Of a stretch of 40,430 nucleotides of DNA, positions 16,594-25,637 are shown in pieces. Both the position numbers and the translations under genes were made by a program. Numbering within the stretch: position 1 is the first letter of the stretch; each line of letters starts with the position of its first letter. The notes under the pieces were generated by a model that saw nothing but the letters and a program-made list of their open reading frames with translations, did not search any database and was not told the DNA's origin. This DNA is from an uncultured Ignavibacteriales bacterium (lineage in GTDB: Bacteria; Bacteroidota; Ignavibacteria; Ignavibacteriales; Ignavibacteriaceae): positions 1-40,430 of the forward strand of contig CAIMOS010000115.1 of NCBI GenBank assembly GCA_903843135.1, given 5' to 3'.

Positions 16594-17979
16594 TTACTTA
16601 TGGTATTTTTTTATAAACTCTTCCACCTCAGGTAATCCGCCCTGGTAGACTAAATAACCGTTATACGGTTCACGTTTAGTTATGTCGTCACAAATCGGTT
16701 CAAGCATCATTCTTCTCACCTCTTCCGGATCACTGGTCTGGCCAAGCACCCAGCCGAGTTTGATGTACGCTACTTCCGGAAGCATATTCGCGGCAGGGAC
16801 GATACCCTTAGCCATTAAATCGCGTCCTGTATCATAAACAAACATATGTACAAAACCCCACAGAGTCTGAACGGTCATATAGATATGAATCCCCTTTTTA
16901 GCGGCACGCTCTATCGCAGGATACAACGGCTTATTCACGTGCCCCAATCCGGTTCCGGCAATTATAATCCCCTTATATCCGTTATCAACCAGTGAATCGA
17001 TAATATCGGGAAACATATTAGGGTAATAGTAAACCATCGCCACTCGTTCCTCAAAGTAAGGCTTAACCGTTACGTTCCGGTCTTTACGGCGGTGGTTATA
17101 TACTTTCTTAATCGGTTGTACTTCTTTTGTGGTTACAGTAGCAAGCGGAGTATCGCCGATAGTTCTGAATGTAGACCTGTAAGAAGAGTGCATCTTCCTT
17201 ACCCGTGTTCCGCGGTGTAGCAGCCCGTACTCATCCGAGGTAGGCCCGAACATACAGACCATTACCTCCGCGATATCCCCGTGTCCGGCGGCAAAAGCCG
17301 CGTGCTGCAGATTCAGAGCGGCATCGGAACTCGGCCTGTCCGAAGATCTTTGCGACCCGACAAGCACAATGGGGACAGGGGGATTCTGCACCATAAAAGA
17401 TAAAACCGTAGCTGTATGATGCAGAGTATCTGTTCCGTGGCCGATAACAATTCCGTCAATGCCGTTTTCAATTTCCCTGCCGATTGCAATTGCAAGTTTT
17501 TTGTACTGATCCGGGCCCATATTCTCACTGAATACCGCAAACAGTTTCTCGGTGGTGAGGTTGCAGATTGATGCCAATTCAGGAACGGCCCCGTACAATT
17601 CACCCGGAGAAAATGCGGGGATAACAGCGCCCGTCCGGTAATCAAGGCGGGAGGCTATCGTACCGCCGGTACCAAGCAACTTCACATTCGGTAATCCCGG
17701 CGTGTTAGGAAATTCTTTTTCAGGAATTTTATAAACCGCTTTCTTATACCCTGTCTCGGTAATTCCCGTTATGGTTTCGATATCAATTCCGACATTATAT
17801 CCCGTCGGTATTTTGATAACAATATGCATATCGTCATCATTCTCAGCGCGGGGCAATACAGTACCGGTAAACTTACCGCGGGTGGAATCAATTTCCACCT
17901 GTCCCCAAACCCTCACATTAAATTTCATTAATATCTGAAGGGCCCTGCCCTTATATCCCTGAAAAATATCTTCTGCCAT
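16594..17979 (-). CDS. gatD: Glu-tRNA(Gln) amidotransferase subunit D (archaeal-type glutaminase)
   Basis: This 461-residue protein has an N-terminal small beta domain (about 20-85) and an L-asparaginase-like amidase domain. It releases ammonia from an amide donor for conversion of Glu-tRNA(Gln) to Gln-tRNA(Gln). The asparaginase catalytic set is present: T107 in GTGGTIAS, T183 and D184 in GHGTDT, and K262 in RVRKMHSS. From memory these correspond to the catalytic Thr, Thr, Asp and Lys of Methanothermobacter GatD. Signature stretches 'SQRSSDRPSSDAALNLQ' and 'MLPEVAYIKLGWVLGQT' distinguish GatD from metabolic asparaginases. I use ATG 17979; an in-frame TTG at 18006 would add nine residues. The gene follows gatE closely. 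GatDE is classically described as archaeal, so its presence here is unusual. Confidence 0.93.
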   Translation of the reverse strand: MAEDIFQGYKGRALQILMKFNVRVWGQVEIDSTRGKFTGTVLPRAENDDDMHIVIKIPTGYNVGIDIETITGITETGYKKAVYKIPEKEFPNTPGLPNVKLLGTGGTIASRLDYRTGAVIPAFSPGELYGAVPELASICNLTTEKLFAVFSENMGPDQYKKLAIAIGREIENGIDGIVIGHGTDTLHHTATVLSFMVQNPPVPIVLVGSQRSSDRPSSDAALNLQHAAFAAGHGDIAEVMVCMFGPTSDEYGLLHRGTRVRKMHSSYRSTFRTIGDTPLATVTTKEVQPIKKVYNHRRKDRNVTVKPYFEERVAMVYYYPNMFPDIIDSLVDNGYKGIIIAGTGLGHVNKPLYPAIERAAKKGIHIYMTVQTLWGFVHMFVYDTGRDLMAKGIVPAANMLPEVAYIKLGWVLGQTSDPEEVRRMMLEPICDDITKREPYNGYLVYQGGLPEVEEFIKKYHK

Positions 17980-18009
17980 AGTTCTACTTACTGAAAAATA
18001 ATTCAATGA

Positions 18010-19965
18010 TCATAATAATTGCCGCAATTCCCTAAGTTCAATATTGCCTTCGGACATTTTTCGGAGCTGCCCCATTACCCAGTTCTCCATTGCTCCCTTT
18101 TTCACTGAAGTGTGGGACTGTTCAAACCTTTTTTTCAGGAATTCAACTCTCTCCAGGATCTTGTCCTTGCTGCTTCGTTTAAAGTTTATACTCATCAGTA
18201 CGGATGCAAAATCCATTTTAGGATGCACAAAAAGTACCGGAAGCATTTTATGCGCAATTTCAAGTGCAAGATTTTCTTCAGTGATATATTTAAAGAGCTC
18301 ATAAATCAGGCTGTAATCGAAATCGCTTACACCCGTGTGCTGTCCTTCCGTATATTTCAGCCTGTGCCCTATAAATGACCCGGTGAATTTGGGCGGAATC
18401 TTCAGGCCAAAATAAATTTTTTCAATTACCGGAAATAAATTCTTCTTAAAAATGTATGTATAAGTATCTTCAGGCACATCCCATTCTTTCAGAGTATGAT
18501 ATAATTTTATCACCTCCTCAGGTAAATCTTCCTTCAGATCATCAATCAGTTTGTTAGGAAGAGGAATCGCCGCTGAATCAGTATCGGGATACATTCTGTC
18601 CGCACCCGGCAGCACACGCTCGAAAATCGTCGTTCCGTCCGGAAAAGATTTTCTGGTTTCTTTCGGCACGCCTTCGAACGCCATTTTGCACCTTTCCCGG
18701 ATTGTTTCAATCGCCGTAGGTATGTCCGGTTCAGGCCCCCAGATAATTAACTGCGCGTCATTACCGCCGGGCTGCAGCAATGCCCTGATCTTCTGCCATT
18801 CCTCACCTGATATCTGCGGCGCCAGATCCTCCGGAGAGGCCATATTAGGCTTCTCGATACAGGCAATTACTTTAAGGCGGTTGGATAATTCATCTGCGAA
18901 GGTTTTACCGGGCTGGAGGAAATGAGAAAGAATCCCCTTAAACTCCGGAAGATTAATCGCGACAGCCTTTAATTTAACTTTCTCCTTCTTACTTAGAAAA
19001 GAAATATGTACTGACTTTTTATCGAGGTTTTCATATTTAATTTCCCAGTTATCAGGGTCTTTAACTCTGTCATTCAGCTTGCGGCGGATATTCAGCAAGG
19101 CCCACTGACGGAAAGATTCATTATGAGTTAATGCGGGGATCCACTTAATGTGCGCGACGCCCTTAATCTCTACGCGGGATCCGCCGGCACAACTTACATT
19201 CACATCCTGGCGCGAAGCGCCCATCCCGGTCCGTACGTTCCCTGTACTCCGGTTGAGGAACCTGATATAGTTGCATAATTCTGCGACCTCCGCGGGATTA
19301 ACACATTCGGGATGAGTTACAACCTCTATCAGCGGCATTCCAAGGCGGTCTGTTTTATAAACCCTGGTATGCCCGATATCGGATATTTCCCTGCACGAAT
19401 CTTCTTCAATGCTTAACTGAATCAACTGAATATTCTTATGCTTAAGAGGCAGTTCGCCTCCGACACCAATAATCGCCGTTCGCTGGAAACCTGTCGGGAT
19501 ACTCCCGTCAAGATATTGTTTACGGGTAATATGCACCTCCCCGACAATGTTCATCTTGCACAACATCGCGATCTGTAATGAAATATTCAGGGCTTCACGG
19601 TTAATCGGGAAAGGCGGTGTGTCGTCAACTTCGTAAGTGCAGGTTGTCACATTTTTAAGGTGATACACTATTTGCTTTTTCGTCCTGAATTCCATCAGCG
19701 CGGTACCGTCATACTCACCTAATTCGCTGAGTGTCGGCCTCATATGCCTGATGACCTCAGCATCGTAATCATCCCCCTTCTGGAAAACGCCCGCGGGACA
19801 ACGGCAGAAAAGTTTTTCTTTTGTTTTTAACTGCTGGTGGACTTCCAGCCCGGACATAAATCCTATCCGGTCATAATCAGCCTGGGTGGCTGAATTAAGG
19901 GGTACATAACCTGTTTCCCGAAGAGTTTCTTCGTAATTTTGGCGGGGATCAAAGTCAGACAGCAT
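18010..19965 (-). CDS. gatE: Glu-tRNA(Gln) amidotransferase subunit E (archaeal-type)
   Basis: This 651-residue protein has the GatB/E kinase-like cradle (about residues 35-290: 'GLEVHQQLKTKEKLFCRC', 'RKQYLDGSIPTGFQRT', 'DRLGMPLIEVVTHPE', 'SRQDVNVSCAGGSRVEIKG'). An AspRS-type (GAD) insertion typical of GatE and absent from GatB follows (about 300-440, 'AFEGVPKETRKSFPDGTT'), then 'LPGADRMYPDTDSAAIPL' and a helical YqeY-like tail. It phosphorylates and transamidates Glu-tRNA(Gln) using ammonia from GatD. About 35 residues precede the conserved core, slightly longer than archaeal GatE as I recall it. It is transcribed first, with gatD starting about 30 nt after its stop. Confidence 0.93.
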   Translation of the reverse strand: MLSDFDPRQNYEETLRETGYVPLNSATQADYDRIGFMSGLEVHQQLKTKEKLFCRCPAGVFQKGDDYDAEVIRHMRPTLSELGEYDGTALMEFRTKKQIVYHLKNVTTCTYEVDDTPPFPINREALNISLQIAMLCKMNIVGEVHITRKQYLDGSIPTGFQRTAIIGVGGELPLKHKNIQLIQLSIEEDSCREISDIGHTRVYKTDRLGMPLIEVVTHPECVNPAEVAELCNYIRFLNRSTGNVRTGMGASRQDVNVSCAGGSRVEIKGVAHIKWIPALTHNESFRQWALLNIRRKLNDRVKDPDNWEIKYENLDKKSVHISFLSKKEKVKLKAVAINLPEFKGILSHFLQPGKTFADELSNRLKVIACIEKPNMASPEDLAPQISGEEWQKIRALLQPGGNDAQLIIWGPEPDIPTAIETIRERCKMAFEGVPKETRKSFPDGTTIFERVLPGADRMYPDTDSAAIPLPNKLIDDLKEDLPEEVIKLYHTLKEWDVPEDTYTYIFKKNLFPVIEKIYFGLKIPPKFTGSFIGHRLKYTEGQHTGVSDFDYSLIYELFKYITEENLALEIAHKMLPVLFVHPKMDFASVLMSINFKRSSKDKILERVEFLKKRFEQSHTSVKKGAMENWVMGQLRKMSEGNIELRELRQLL

Positions 19966-20069
19966 AATTTGAAGTAATATTTAAGATAGAATATTTAAAT
20001 TTAACAAATTATTTGCTGTTAAAAGAAATGTAAATCAAGTCCGGTTAATTGGAACTGACACGATAAGTA

Positions 20070-20936
20070 TCAGCCAAGGAAATGCCTGATGATTATCGCT
20101 GTCTCTTTCGGCTTCTCAAACTGGACAAAATGGCCGCATCTTTCAATATAATTCAGCTGAAAGTCCGGATTCTGTTCGCACCCTTTTTCGGCGATCTCTT
20201 CAGTCTTCAGTTCTTTATGCAAAATCGGATGCGGGATCAACGCATCATTCCGCCCGTATATCACAGCGACCGGAACGTTTATTTCGTGCAGGCGCGGAAA
20301 TACAGGTTCATCCAGCATTCCGTGCAGCGAGTTCGCGACGACGTTACAATATGAACTGAAGTTTTTATACTGTTTCATTTTAATTCTGTCCTGAAGCATC
20401 GGCTCCATATCAGCGGGGACCTGAAAAAAGTTCGCGTTATAAGCAGCCCGTAACTGCTCATCATTCGGGTTGTAATAAGTTTCGGCAGTATAGTTCTGCT
20501 TAATCCATTTCATTTCTTCCGGCGCAAATGTCTCAAAACCGGCGGGAGCGATAAGTACCAGTCTGCGAAAAATTTCAGGAAAAGCTAAAGCGGCCGAGAG
20601 AACAACCTGTCCCCCCATCGAATGTCCGACTCCGACAACTTTATCAATATTAAGTTCTGCAATCAAATTCTTCAGTACAGAAGCATAATATGTTTGACTG
20701 CCGCTATGAAATCCCTTGGTCGATTTACCATAGCCGGGGAGATCAATGGCAATGCATCTGTATTTATCTTTTAACAGAGGGATCAGTTTGAACCAGGCGG
20801 GAATATAACTGGCGAGTCCGTGAATGAACAATAATACGGTCTCCCCCTGGCCTGTATCAAAGCAAGCGACCGTATCATTATTCACTAATTCAATGTTCCT
20901 GAAAGGAAAGTTATATTCTAATTCAGGGAACTGCAT
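20070..20936 (-). CDS. Cytosolic alpha/beta hydrolase
   Basis: This 288-residue serine hydrolase has the nucleophile elbow GHSMGG, acid 'YGRNDALIPH' and catalytic His 'ERCGHFVQFEKP'. The oxyanion HG motif is 'FIHGLAS'. No signal peptide is present, so it is probably cytosolic. It is a clear paralogue of the upstream lipoprotein hydrolase (shared 'HGLAS', 'DLPGYGKS', 'GHSMGGQ', 'APAGxExF') and starts 7 nt after it. It is the last gene of the cluster. The elbow has Ser, not the Cys of PHA synthase PhaC, so hydrolysis of an ester or similar bond is expected; the substrate is unknown. Confidence 0.88.
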   Translation of the reverse strand: MQFPELEYNFPFRNIELVNNDTVACFDTGQGETVLLFIHGLASYIPAWFKLIPLLKDKYRCIAIDLPGYGKSTKGFHSGSQTYYASVLKNLIAELNIDKVVGVGHSMGGQVVLSAALAFPEIFRRLVLIAPAGFETFAPEEMKWIKQNYTAETYYNPNDEQLRAAYNANFFQVPADMEPMLQDRIKMKQYKNFSSYCNVVANSLHGMLDEPVFPRLHEINVPVAVIYGRNDALIPHPILHKELKTEEIAEKGCEQNPDFQLNYIERCGHFVQFEKPKETAIIIRHFLG

Positions 20937-20943
20937 TTTAAAT

Positions 20944-21882
20944 CTATTTTACGAAATCCTTAACCGCGCTTATGAACTCTTCAGGCTTTTCAATCTGAAG
21001 CATATGCCCGCAGTTATCAATTTCAACTACTCTGCAATCCGGTATCTGCGATTTTCCATACGCGAATACATCCGCAGTGAAACCGGGATTAAGATAGGGA
21101 TTCGGGATCAGTCCGTCATACTTTCCGTGTACAATCAAAGCAGGTACAGTAACTTTTGAGAGCCTGTTATAAGTGGGTTCATCAAGCATCGCGTTTACGC
21201 ATCTTACGACTGTGTAACAGAAATCTTCAAATTCAGATGCTTTCGCCATACGTACGCGTTCCTCTACCATCCACTCATATTTATCGTTCCAGGTATAGAA
21301 ATTCATCGCGAGATTGCGGCGTATGGCTTCCTCCGGCGTTCTCTTCACACCATTGATGGTCATAACGCTGCGGAGCCAGTCACCTTCACCGCGTTCAAAC
21401 TCTTCAATGCCTGCCGGTGCGGCAAGAACAAGTTTTTCGAGCATCTGCGGATATTTCAACGAGAAGATCAGGCCAATCTGGCCACCCATAGAATGTCCTG
21501 CATATACAAACTTTTTAACGCCTAAATGATCAGCTAAACGCTTAATCTGGTCAGCATAAAAAGAAAGTGTGTACGCGTACGGCTCTTTGGATGACTTTCC
21601 GTAGCCCGGAAGGTCAACAACGATTACGCGGTAAGTTTTTGAAAGTTCAGGAATAACATAGCGCCAAAATCCGGCGTTGCTGGCAAGTCCGTGAACCAGA
21701 ATAAGTGTCTGCGGCCCGCTTCCCTCATCGATATATGCTATTGTTGGGTTCTTAAGGACTTTCTTAACCGGAAATCCGTAATTAATGTCATTAAACTCAA
21801 GCGCAGGCATATCTGTATATATGTAACCGCTGCAGCCGCTGAGTGACAATAAAGCAATAAGTATTAAAAATATCTTTTTCAT
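20944..21882 (-). CDS. Lipoprotein alpha/beta hydrolase
   Basis: This 312-residue hydrolase has a signal peptide and lipobox 'LLSLSGCSGY', so it should be lipid-anchored in the envelope. The catalytic triad motifs are GHSMGG, 'HGKYDGLIPN' and 'DNCGHMLQIEKP'. Three consecutive ATG codons (21888, 21885, 21882) follow AGGAG. The third has the ideal 6-nt spacing and is used here. It sits 9 nt after the outer-membrane protein gene and 7 nt before a cytosolic paralogue, giving one copy per compartment. Confidence 0.88.
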   Translation of the reverse strand: MKKIFLILIALLSLSGCSGYIYTDMPALEFNDINYGFPVKKVLKNPTIAYIDEGSGPQTLILVHGLASNAGFWRYVIPELSKTYRVIVVDLPGYGKSSKEPYAYTLSFYADQIKRLADHLGVKKFVYAGHSMGGQIGLIFSLKYPQMLEKLVLAAPAGIEEFERGEGDWLRSVMTINGVKRTPEEAIRRNLAMNFYTWNDKYEWMVEERVRMAKASEFEDFCYTVVRCVNAMLDEPTYNRLSKVTVPALIVHGKYDGLIPNPYLNPGFTADVFAYGKSQIPDCRVVEIDNCGHMLQIEKPEEFISAVKDFVK

Positions 21883-21891
21883 CATCATCTC

Positions 21892-23475
21892 CTAAAACAT
21901 CAGCCAGCTAAGTGAAGTAAAAATTACGAAAGGGTCTTTCGGTTTTTCTGAACTGTAATTATATTTGGCAGACGGTGACTTATAGAAATCGCCAAGGAAT
22001 AAATACCCGCCGCTCAGTCCGACTGTTAAAAACACTTTAACATTATACTTTAGTTCGAAATTTACTTCGCTTCCCATATAGCTGTAAGAATTAGTTCCGG
22101 TTCCGTCTTTCTTCGCAACATTTGAGATCGCAGTGGCAAATCCAAGTTTACCGCTGAACTTATTAGGTATAAAATCACGTGAGACGGTAAGGAATCCGGC
22201 AGTTACGCCAAGTCCCATATTTGATATATCGTGCACGGCTGAATAATAGCGGTTAACAACCTGCGGATCCGGGAAAAGCAATAAAGCCCTGTGTGAGCTG
22301 TAAATACCCGTGGGTGCGCCCCAGACGTTTCCGGTAACAACGCTGCTTACCTGATTATCATCAGCGCCGTTGTTATCACCGGTTGTAAACATTGCTTCAA
22401 GTGACACTTTGTCCTGTGCGGTCATTCCATATTTGTAGGAAACCTGGCCGTTAACGGCTACGCCGAAAATGGAAGCATAATTTCCCGGAGTCGAAGTGCT
22501 GTCATCAAGAGTATCAATATTACCGAAGTTAGTCATTACGTACGCATCAGCCCACCATCTGCCGGCCTGGAAATCCCTGTTATAGGAGGCGTGTGTGCCA
22601 AGCCAGAACAGGTCAGAGCGATATTTGGATGTAGGGAGACTCAGCCTGACTGCGCCATTATATTCAGCAAGTTGACTGTTAAGTCCCTGGCTTAATACAG
22701 ATACTCCGCCGGCATTTATTCCGTGGTCCCAAACATACCAAACATCTGCACCGACTTCAAGTCCGGGGTAAACAAGTGATTCAACATCAAGCATCCAGAG
22801 TGCAACGTCATCATCACTCTGAATCAGATTTTCATAGAGCTGATAATATCCCAATTTACCGAATGTAGTTTTATTAATATTTCCGTATAAACTTATTCCG
22901 ACACCCTGCGTTCCCCAGTAACTAAGTTTATATGAACTTGTCTGAAAAGTACTTAAAGCCACAAGATTCGGGTCACGGGCGTTATCAAAAATTCTCTGCA
23001 GGCCTAAAACAACATTCCAGTCTGCATTGCGGGGCCTGATTTCAACGTTAGCCATCAATGTCTGAAGGTTTACCTGGCCGGCATTTATCGAGCCGCCTGC
23101 ATTACCGCCGACGCTGTAGGAGTTATCTCCCCAGGTCATATCGACCTTAAAAAGGCTACGGAAAGTGGCAACACCGTCAAGTATCTGAGGTGTGTAAATA
23201 AACATAGGAACAAACCGCTGTTCAGAATAAACCGCCGTTCTTTCCCACGTAGTGGTGGTATTCGATCCGAATAAACGACCTATGATCTGAGCACGTAATA
23301 AATCGTTTGTTGTTGAAATATTAGATGCCGTACCGCGCGCAAACCAGTACCCGATGAATTTTAACTCCGGCGCTTTTGTTTCGGGGACCCTGGTCAGAGT
23401 CAGTGTGTCCTGGGCCTGAATAGGAGCGCCCGCCAGTAAACAAAAAGCTGCGAATAGCAGTATAAGTTTTTTCAT
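21892..23475 (-). CDS. Outer-membrane beta-barrel (porin-like) protein
   Basis: This 527-residue protein has a signal peptide cleaved after 'PIQAQ'. Alternating amphipathic strands run throughout, with many aromatic girdle residues, and the C-terminus ends 'SLSWLMF' in the terminal Phe typical of barrel proteins. I do not recognise a named family; it may be a substrate-specific porin of the alginate-export type (inference). GGAGA stands 7 nt before the ATG. It is followed by two hydrolases and preceded by a terminator-like hairpin, so its expression may be separately tuned from the enzymes upstream. Confidence 0.8.
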   Translation of the reverse strand: MKKLILLFAAFCLLAGAPIQAQDTLTLTRVPETKAPELKFIGYWFARGTASNISTTNDLLRAQIIGRLFGSNTTTTWERTAVYSEQRFVPMFIYTPQILDGVATFRSLFKVDMTWGDNSYSVGGNAGGSINAGQVNLQTLMANVEIRPRNADWNVVLGLQRIFDNARDPNLVALSTFQTSSYKLSYWGTQGVGISLYGNINKTTFGKLGYYQLYENLIQSDDDVALWMLDVESLVYPGLEVGADVWYVWDHGINAGGVSVLSQGLNSQLAEYNGAVRLSLPTSKYRSDLFWLGTHASYNRDFQAGRWWADAYVMTNFGNIDTLDDSTSTPGNYASIFGVAVNGQVSYKYGMTAQDKVSLEAMFTTGDNNGADDNQVSSVVTGNVWGAPTGIYSSHRALLLFPDPQVVNRYYSAVHDISNMGLGVTAGFLTVSRDFIPNKFSGKLGFATAISNVAKKDGTGTNSYSYMGSEVNFELKYNVKVFLTVGLSGGYLFLGDFYKSPSAKYNYSSEKPKDPFVIFTSLSWLMF

Positions 23476-23488
23476 TTATTTCTCCGGT

Positions 23489-23524
23489 AAAAAAGAGCAG
23501 CAGCCCCGGAGCCGGGACTGCTGC
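23489..23524 (-). terminator. Intrinsic terminator or attenuator before the barrel gene
   Basis: On the minus strand a stem of about 12-13 bp (23524-23512 with 23509-23497, GCAGCAG..CTGCTGC ends, one G-U pair, GC-rich core) is followed by TC and six T residues (23494-23489). This is a textbook Rho-independent terminator. It sits between the small lipoprotein gene and the barrel gene, with the latter's ribosome site just beyond. It could end the upstream transcript or reduce read-through. Confidence 0.8.
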
Positions 23525-23546
23525 GTGATAATTCAAAAATTATTTG

Positions 23547-24080
23547 TTATTGTTTAACATATTTCTGAATATAGATAGGATATTTAACACCGCCGATTGT
23601 TGTGCTTCCGAATCCGCCTGCTGCTGTTGGAGCGCCGACGCCGGTGATTGCAGGTGTTGTCTGGATGATTTCATAGCTCATATTTGTACCGCTGATTGCA
23701 TAAATACCGGTTGAGGTAACTGCTGTTGGCGTAGCCTGTGTAGCAACGATATTGATAATTTTCGCGCCTTTTGTAGCGTTTGTCGAAAGAGTATCAGTAT
23801 TTGTCGATTCAGTTGTAGCATACGTACCTGTGAAGGTAGTAGTAGTGTTGCTGCTGTCAGTCTGAACTACTGTATATGACTTGTTAGCGTTGAATGTAGC
23901 AACAATTTTAACAGCTTTAAACGGAGCAACTTTAAGGCCATAAGGAACGTTTGTGCCCTGGCAAATCCAGGTACCGACGATAGGATCAGTCGGTGTGGTG
24001 TTTGTTGTTGAGTCTTCCTCTTTACATCCGGTAAAGAATAAGGTAGCAACAAATGCTGATAACAAGAAAAAGCGTTTCAT
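23547..24080 (-). CDS. Small threonine-rich lipoprotein
   Basis: This 177-residue secreted lipoprotein has the lipobox 'FFTGCKEE'. The mature part is Thr/Ser-rich and beta-rich; the opening 'DPIVGTWICQG' resembles the first strand of lipocalin-like lipoproteins common in this lineage (inference). AAAGGAG stands 5 nt before the ATG. It lies between the acyl-CoA ligase and the outer-membrane barrel and may bind the substrate that the cluster handles. Function not known. Confidence 0.78.
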   Translation of the reverse strand: MKRFFLLSAFVATLFFTGCKEEDSTTNTTPTDPIVGTWICQGTNVPYGLKVAPFKAVKIVATFNANKSYTVVQTDSSNTTTTFTGTYATTESTNTDTLSTNATKGAKIINIVATQATPTAVTSTGIYAISGTNMSYEIIQTTPAITGVGAPTAAGGFGSTTIGGVKYPIYIQKYVKQ

Positions 24081-24116
24081 GAGAACTCCTTTTGTTTGGT
24101 TTTGGTTGTTAGTTAG

Positions 24117-25637
24117 TTATTGAGTGATTTTGTGTAAATCGAGTAATTTAATTTTATTAATTTTTCCGGCGTCAGTTTTGGGTATCTCTTTTACAAACGC
24201 GAAATACTTCGGTATTTTATATTTAGCGAGCGACCCGCGACAGAAATCCAAAGCTGTTTCAGCCGTTAATATTTCACCTTCATTCAGAACTATATAAGCT
24301 TTTCCTACTTCCCCCCAGCGCTCATCGCTGACCCCGATAACCGCGGCCTCTTTGACCGCAGGATGAGTATACAGGAATTTTTCAATTTCAGCGGGATATA
24401 CATTCTCACCGCCGCTGATGAACATATTCTTTTTCCGGTCAACAACGTAAACAAAACCTTCGCTGTCCTGCTTTACCAGGTCGCCGGTATGAAAGAAGCC
24501 GTCAGAAATCGCTTCGGCAGTTTCTTTTGGTTTCCGCCAGTATCCCGGAGTCACTACCGGAGAGCGGAGCCATAACTCACCGACTTCATCTGCATTGCAT
24601 TCACTCCCGCTCTCATTCACAATTTTCGTTTCAAAGTAGAAGTTAGGAAAACCGATACTCCCCTTCTTTCGTATCGCATCATTCTGGTGAAGCGAGAAGC
24701 AGTTGGGGCCAACTTCAGTTAATCCGTAGCCTTGACGGATCGAAATTCCCTTTTCGTGCCAGATGTTTATAAGCGGAATCGGCATAGGCGCCCCGCCGAC
24801 GATCGCGTAACGCACGCTCGACAAATCTGCTTTCTTAAAATACTCCAGGTCTGACATCATCTGCAGCATAGTCGGAACACCGAAAAGCAAAGTTGTCTTT
24901 TCACTCTCCATAAGACGCAATATCACTTCCGCGTCAAAACTCTGAAGCAGCGTATGCGAGGCCCCGTGAAGAAGGAAAGGAGTAAACAAAACATTCCATC
25001 CTCCCGTATGAAAGAACGGCGCATAACTTTGTGTATGGTCGGAAGAATGAAGATCAAGGCGGAGGCCTGTGTTGACTGCGTTCCAGAAGAGCATTTTATT
25101 CGTGATCATCACACCCTTTGACAGTCCGGTTGTGCCTGCTGTGTAAAGGATCATCACAACATCTTCTTCCGTAAAAAGCCCCGGAGGTACAAATTCGAAA
25201 GGGGTCACCGGATCTGTCAAAAACCCGGTCAGAGCATTAACTGATAATAAATATTTTACTGTTTTGGCAGCGTCAAGTTGTTTAGTTTGCGGTTCATACT
25301 CATCCTCATAGAACACAACTTCGGGATCAGCGTCCTTGAGTAAGATATCAAGTTCCCTGGGAGTGAGCCTGAAATTGAGCGGGACGAGTATAGCTCCGAT
25401 CTTAATGCAGGCAAGAAACAGCATTACATATTCGGCACGGTTCCGGGAGTAAATCGCAATCCTCTCCCCTGGTTCTACATTCAGTTCATCGCGAAGATAA
25501 AGAGCTAATGCATTCGTTCTGAGATTAAAATCAGAGTAAGACCATTCAATGTTTCTGTTGTACTCGCGCAGAAAGAATTTATCCGGCGTGTACTTCGCCC
25601 ACTTGCCAAGCCAGTCCGTCTGAAAATTATTCAGCAT
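24117..25637 (-). CDS. Acyl-CoA ligase (AMP-forming)
   Basis: This 506-residue member of the ANL superfamily has the P-loop 'YTAGTTGLSKGVMITN', A5 'GYGLTEVGPN', A7 'GFFHTGDLV', A8 hinge 'DRKKNMFISGGENVYPAEIE' and A10 lysine in 'KTDAGKINKI'. It activates a carboxylic acid to its CoA thioester through an acyl-AMP intermediate. Medium/long-chain or hydroxy acids are all possible. Its start overlaps the symporter stop by 11 nt, tying uptake directly to activation. Confidence 0.9.
   Translation of the reverse strand: MLNNFQTDWLGKWAKYTPDKFFLREYNRNIEWSYSDFNLRTNALALYLRDELNVEPGERIAIYSRNRAEYVMLFLACIKIGAILVPLNFRLTPRELDILLKDADPEVVFYEDEYEPQTKQLDAAKTVKYLLSVNALTGFLTDPVTPFEFVPPGLFTEEDVVMILYTAGTTGLSKGVMITNKMLFWNAVNTGLRLDLHSSDHTQSYAPFFHTGGWNVLFTPFLLHGASHTLLQSFDAEVILRLMESEKTTLLFGVPTMLQMMSDLEYFKKADLSSVRYAIVGGAPMPIPLINIWHEKGISIRQGYGLTEVGPNCFSLHQNDAIRKKGSIGFPNFYFETKIVNESGSECNADEVGELWLRSPVVTPGYWRKPKETAEAISDGFFHTGDLVKQDSEGFVYVVDRKKNMFISGGENVYPAEIEKFLYTHPAVKEAAVIGVSDERWGEVGKAYIVLNEGEILTAETALDFCRGSLAKYKIPKYFAFVKEIPKTDAGKINKIKLLDLHKITQ

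Noticed and set aside
18551-18925. Plus-strand ORF of 124 codons within gatE.
   Set aside because: It is an antisense shadow of the conserved GatE insertion region, with no ribosome site or family features.
20050-20069. Short hairpin (CTGATAC/GTGTCAG) after the last hydrolase gene as a terminator.
   Set aside because: The stem is 7 bp with one wobble pair and no T tract follows on the minus strand, so support is too weak.
20070-21882. One of the hydrolases being a polyhydroxyalkanoate synthase (PhaC).
   Set aside because: Both nucleophile elbows read GHSMGG with Ser; PhaC needs a Cys nucleophile, and both proteins are much shorter than class I PhaC.
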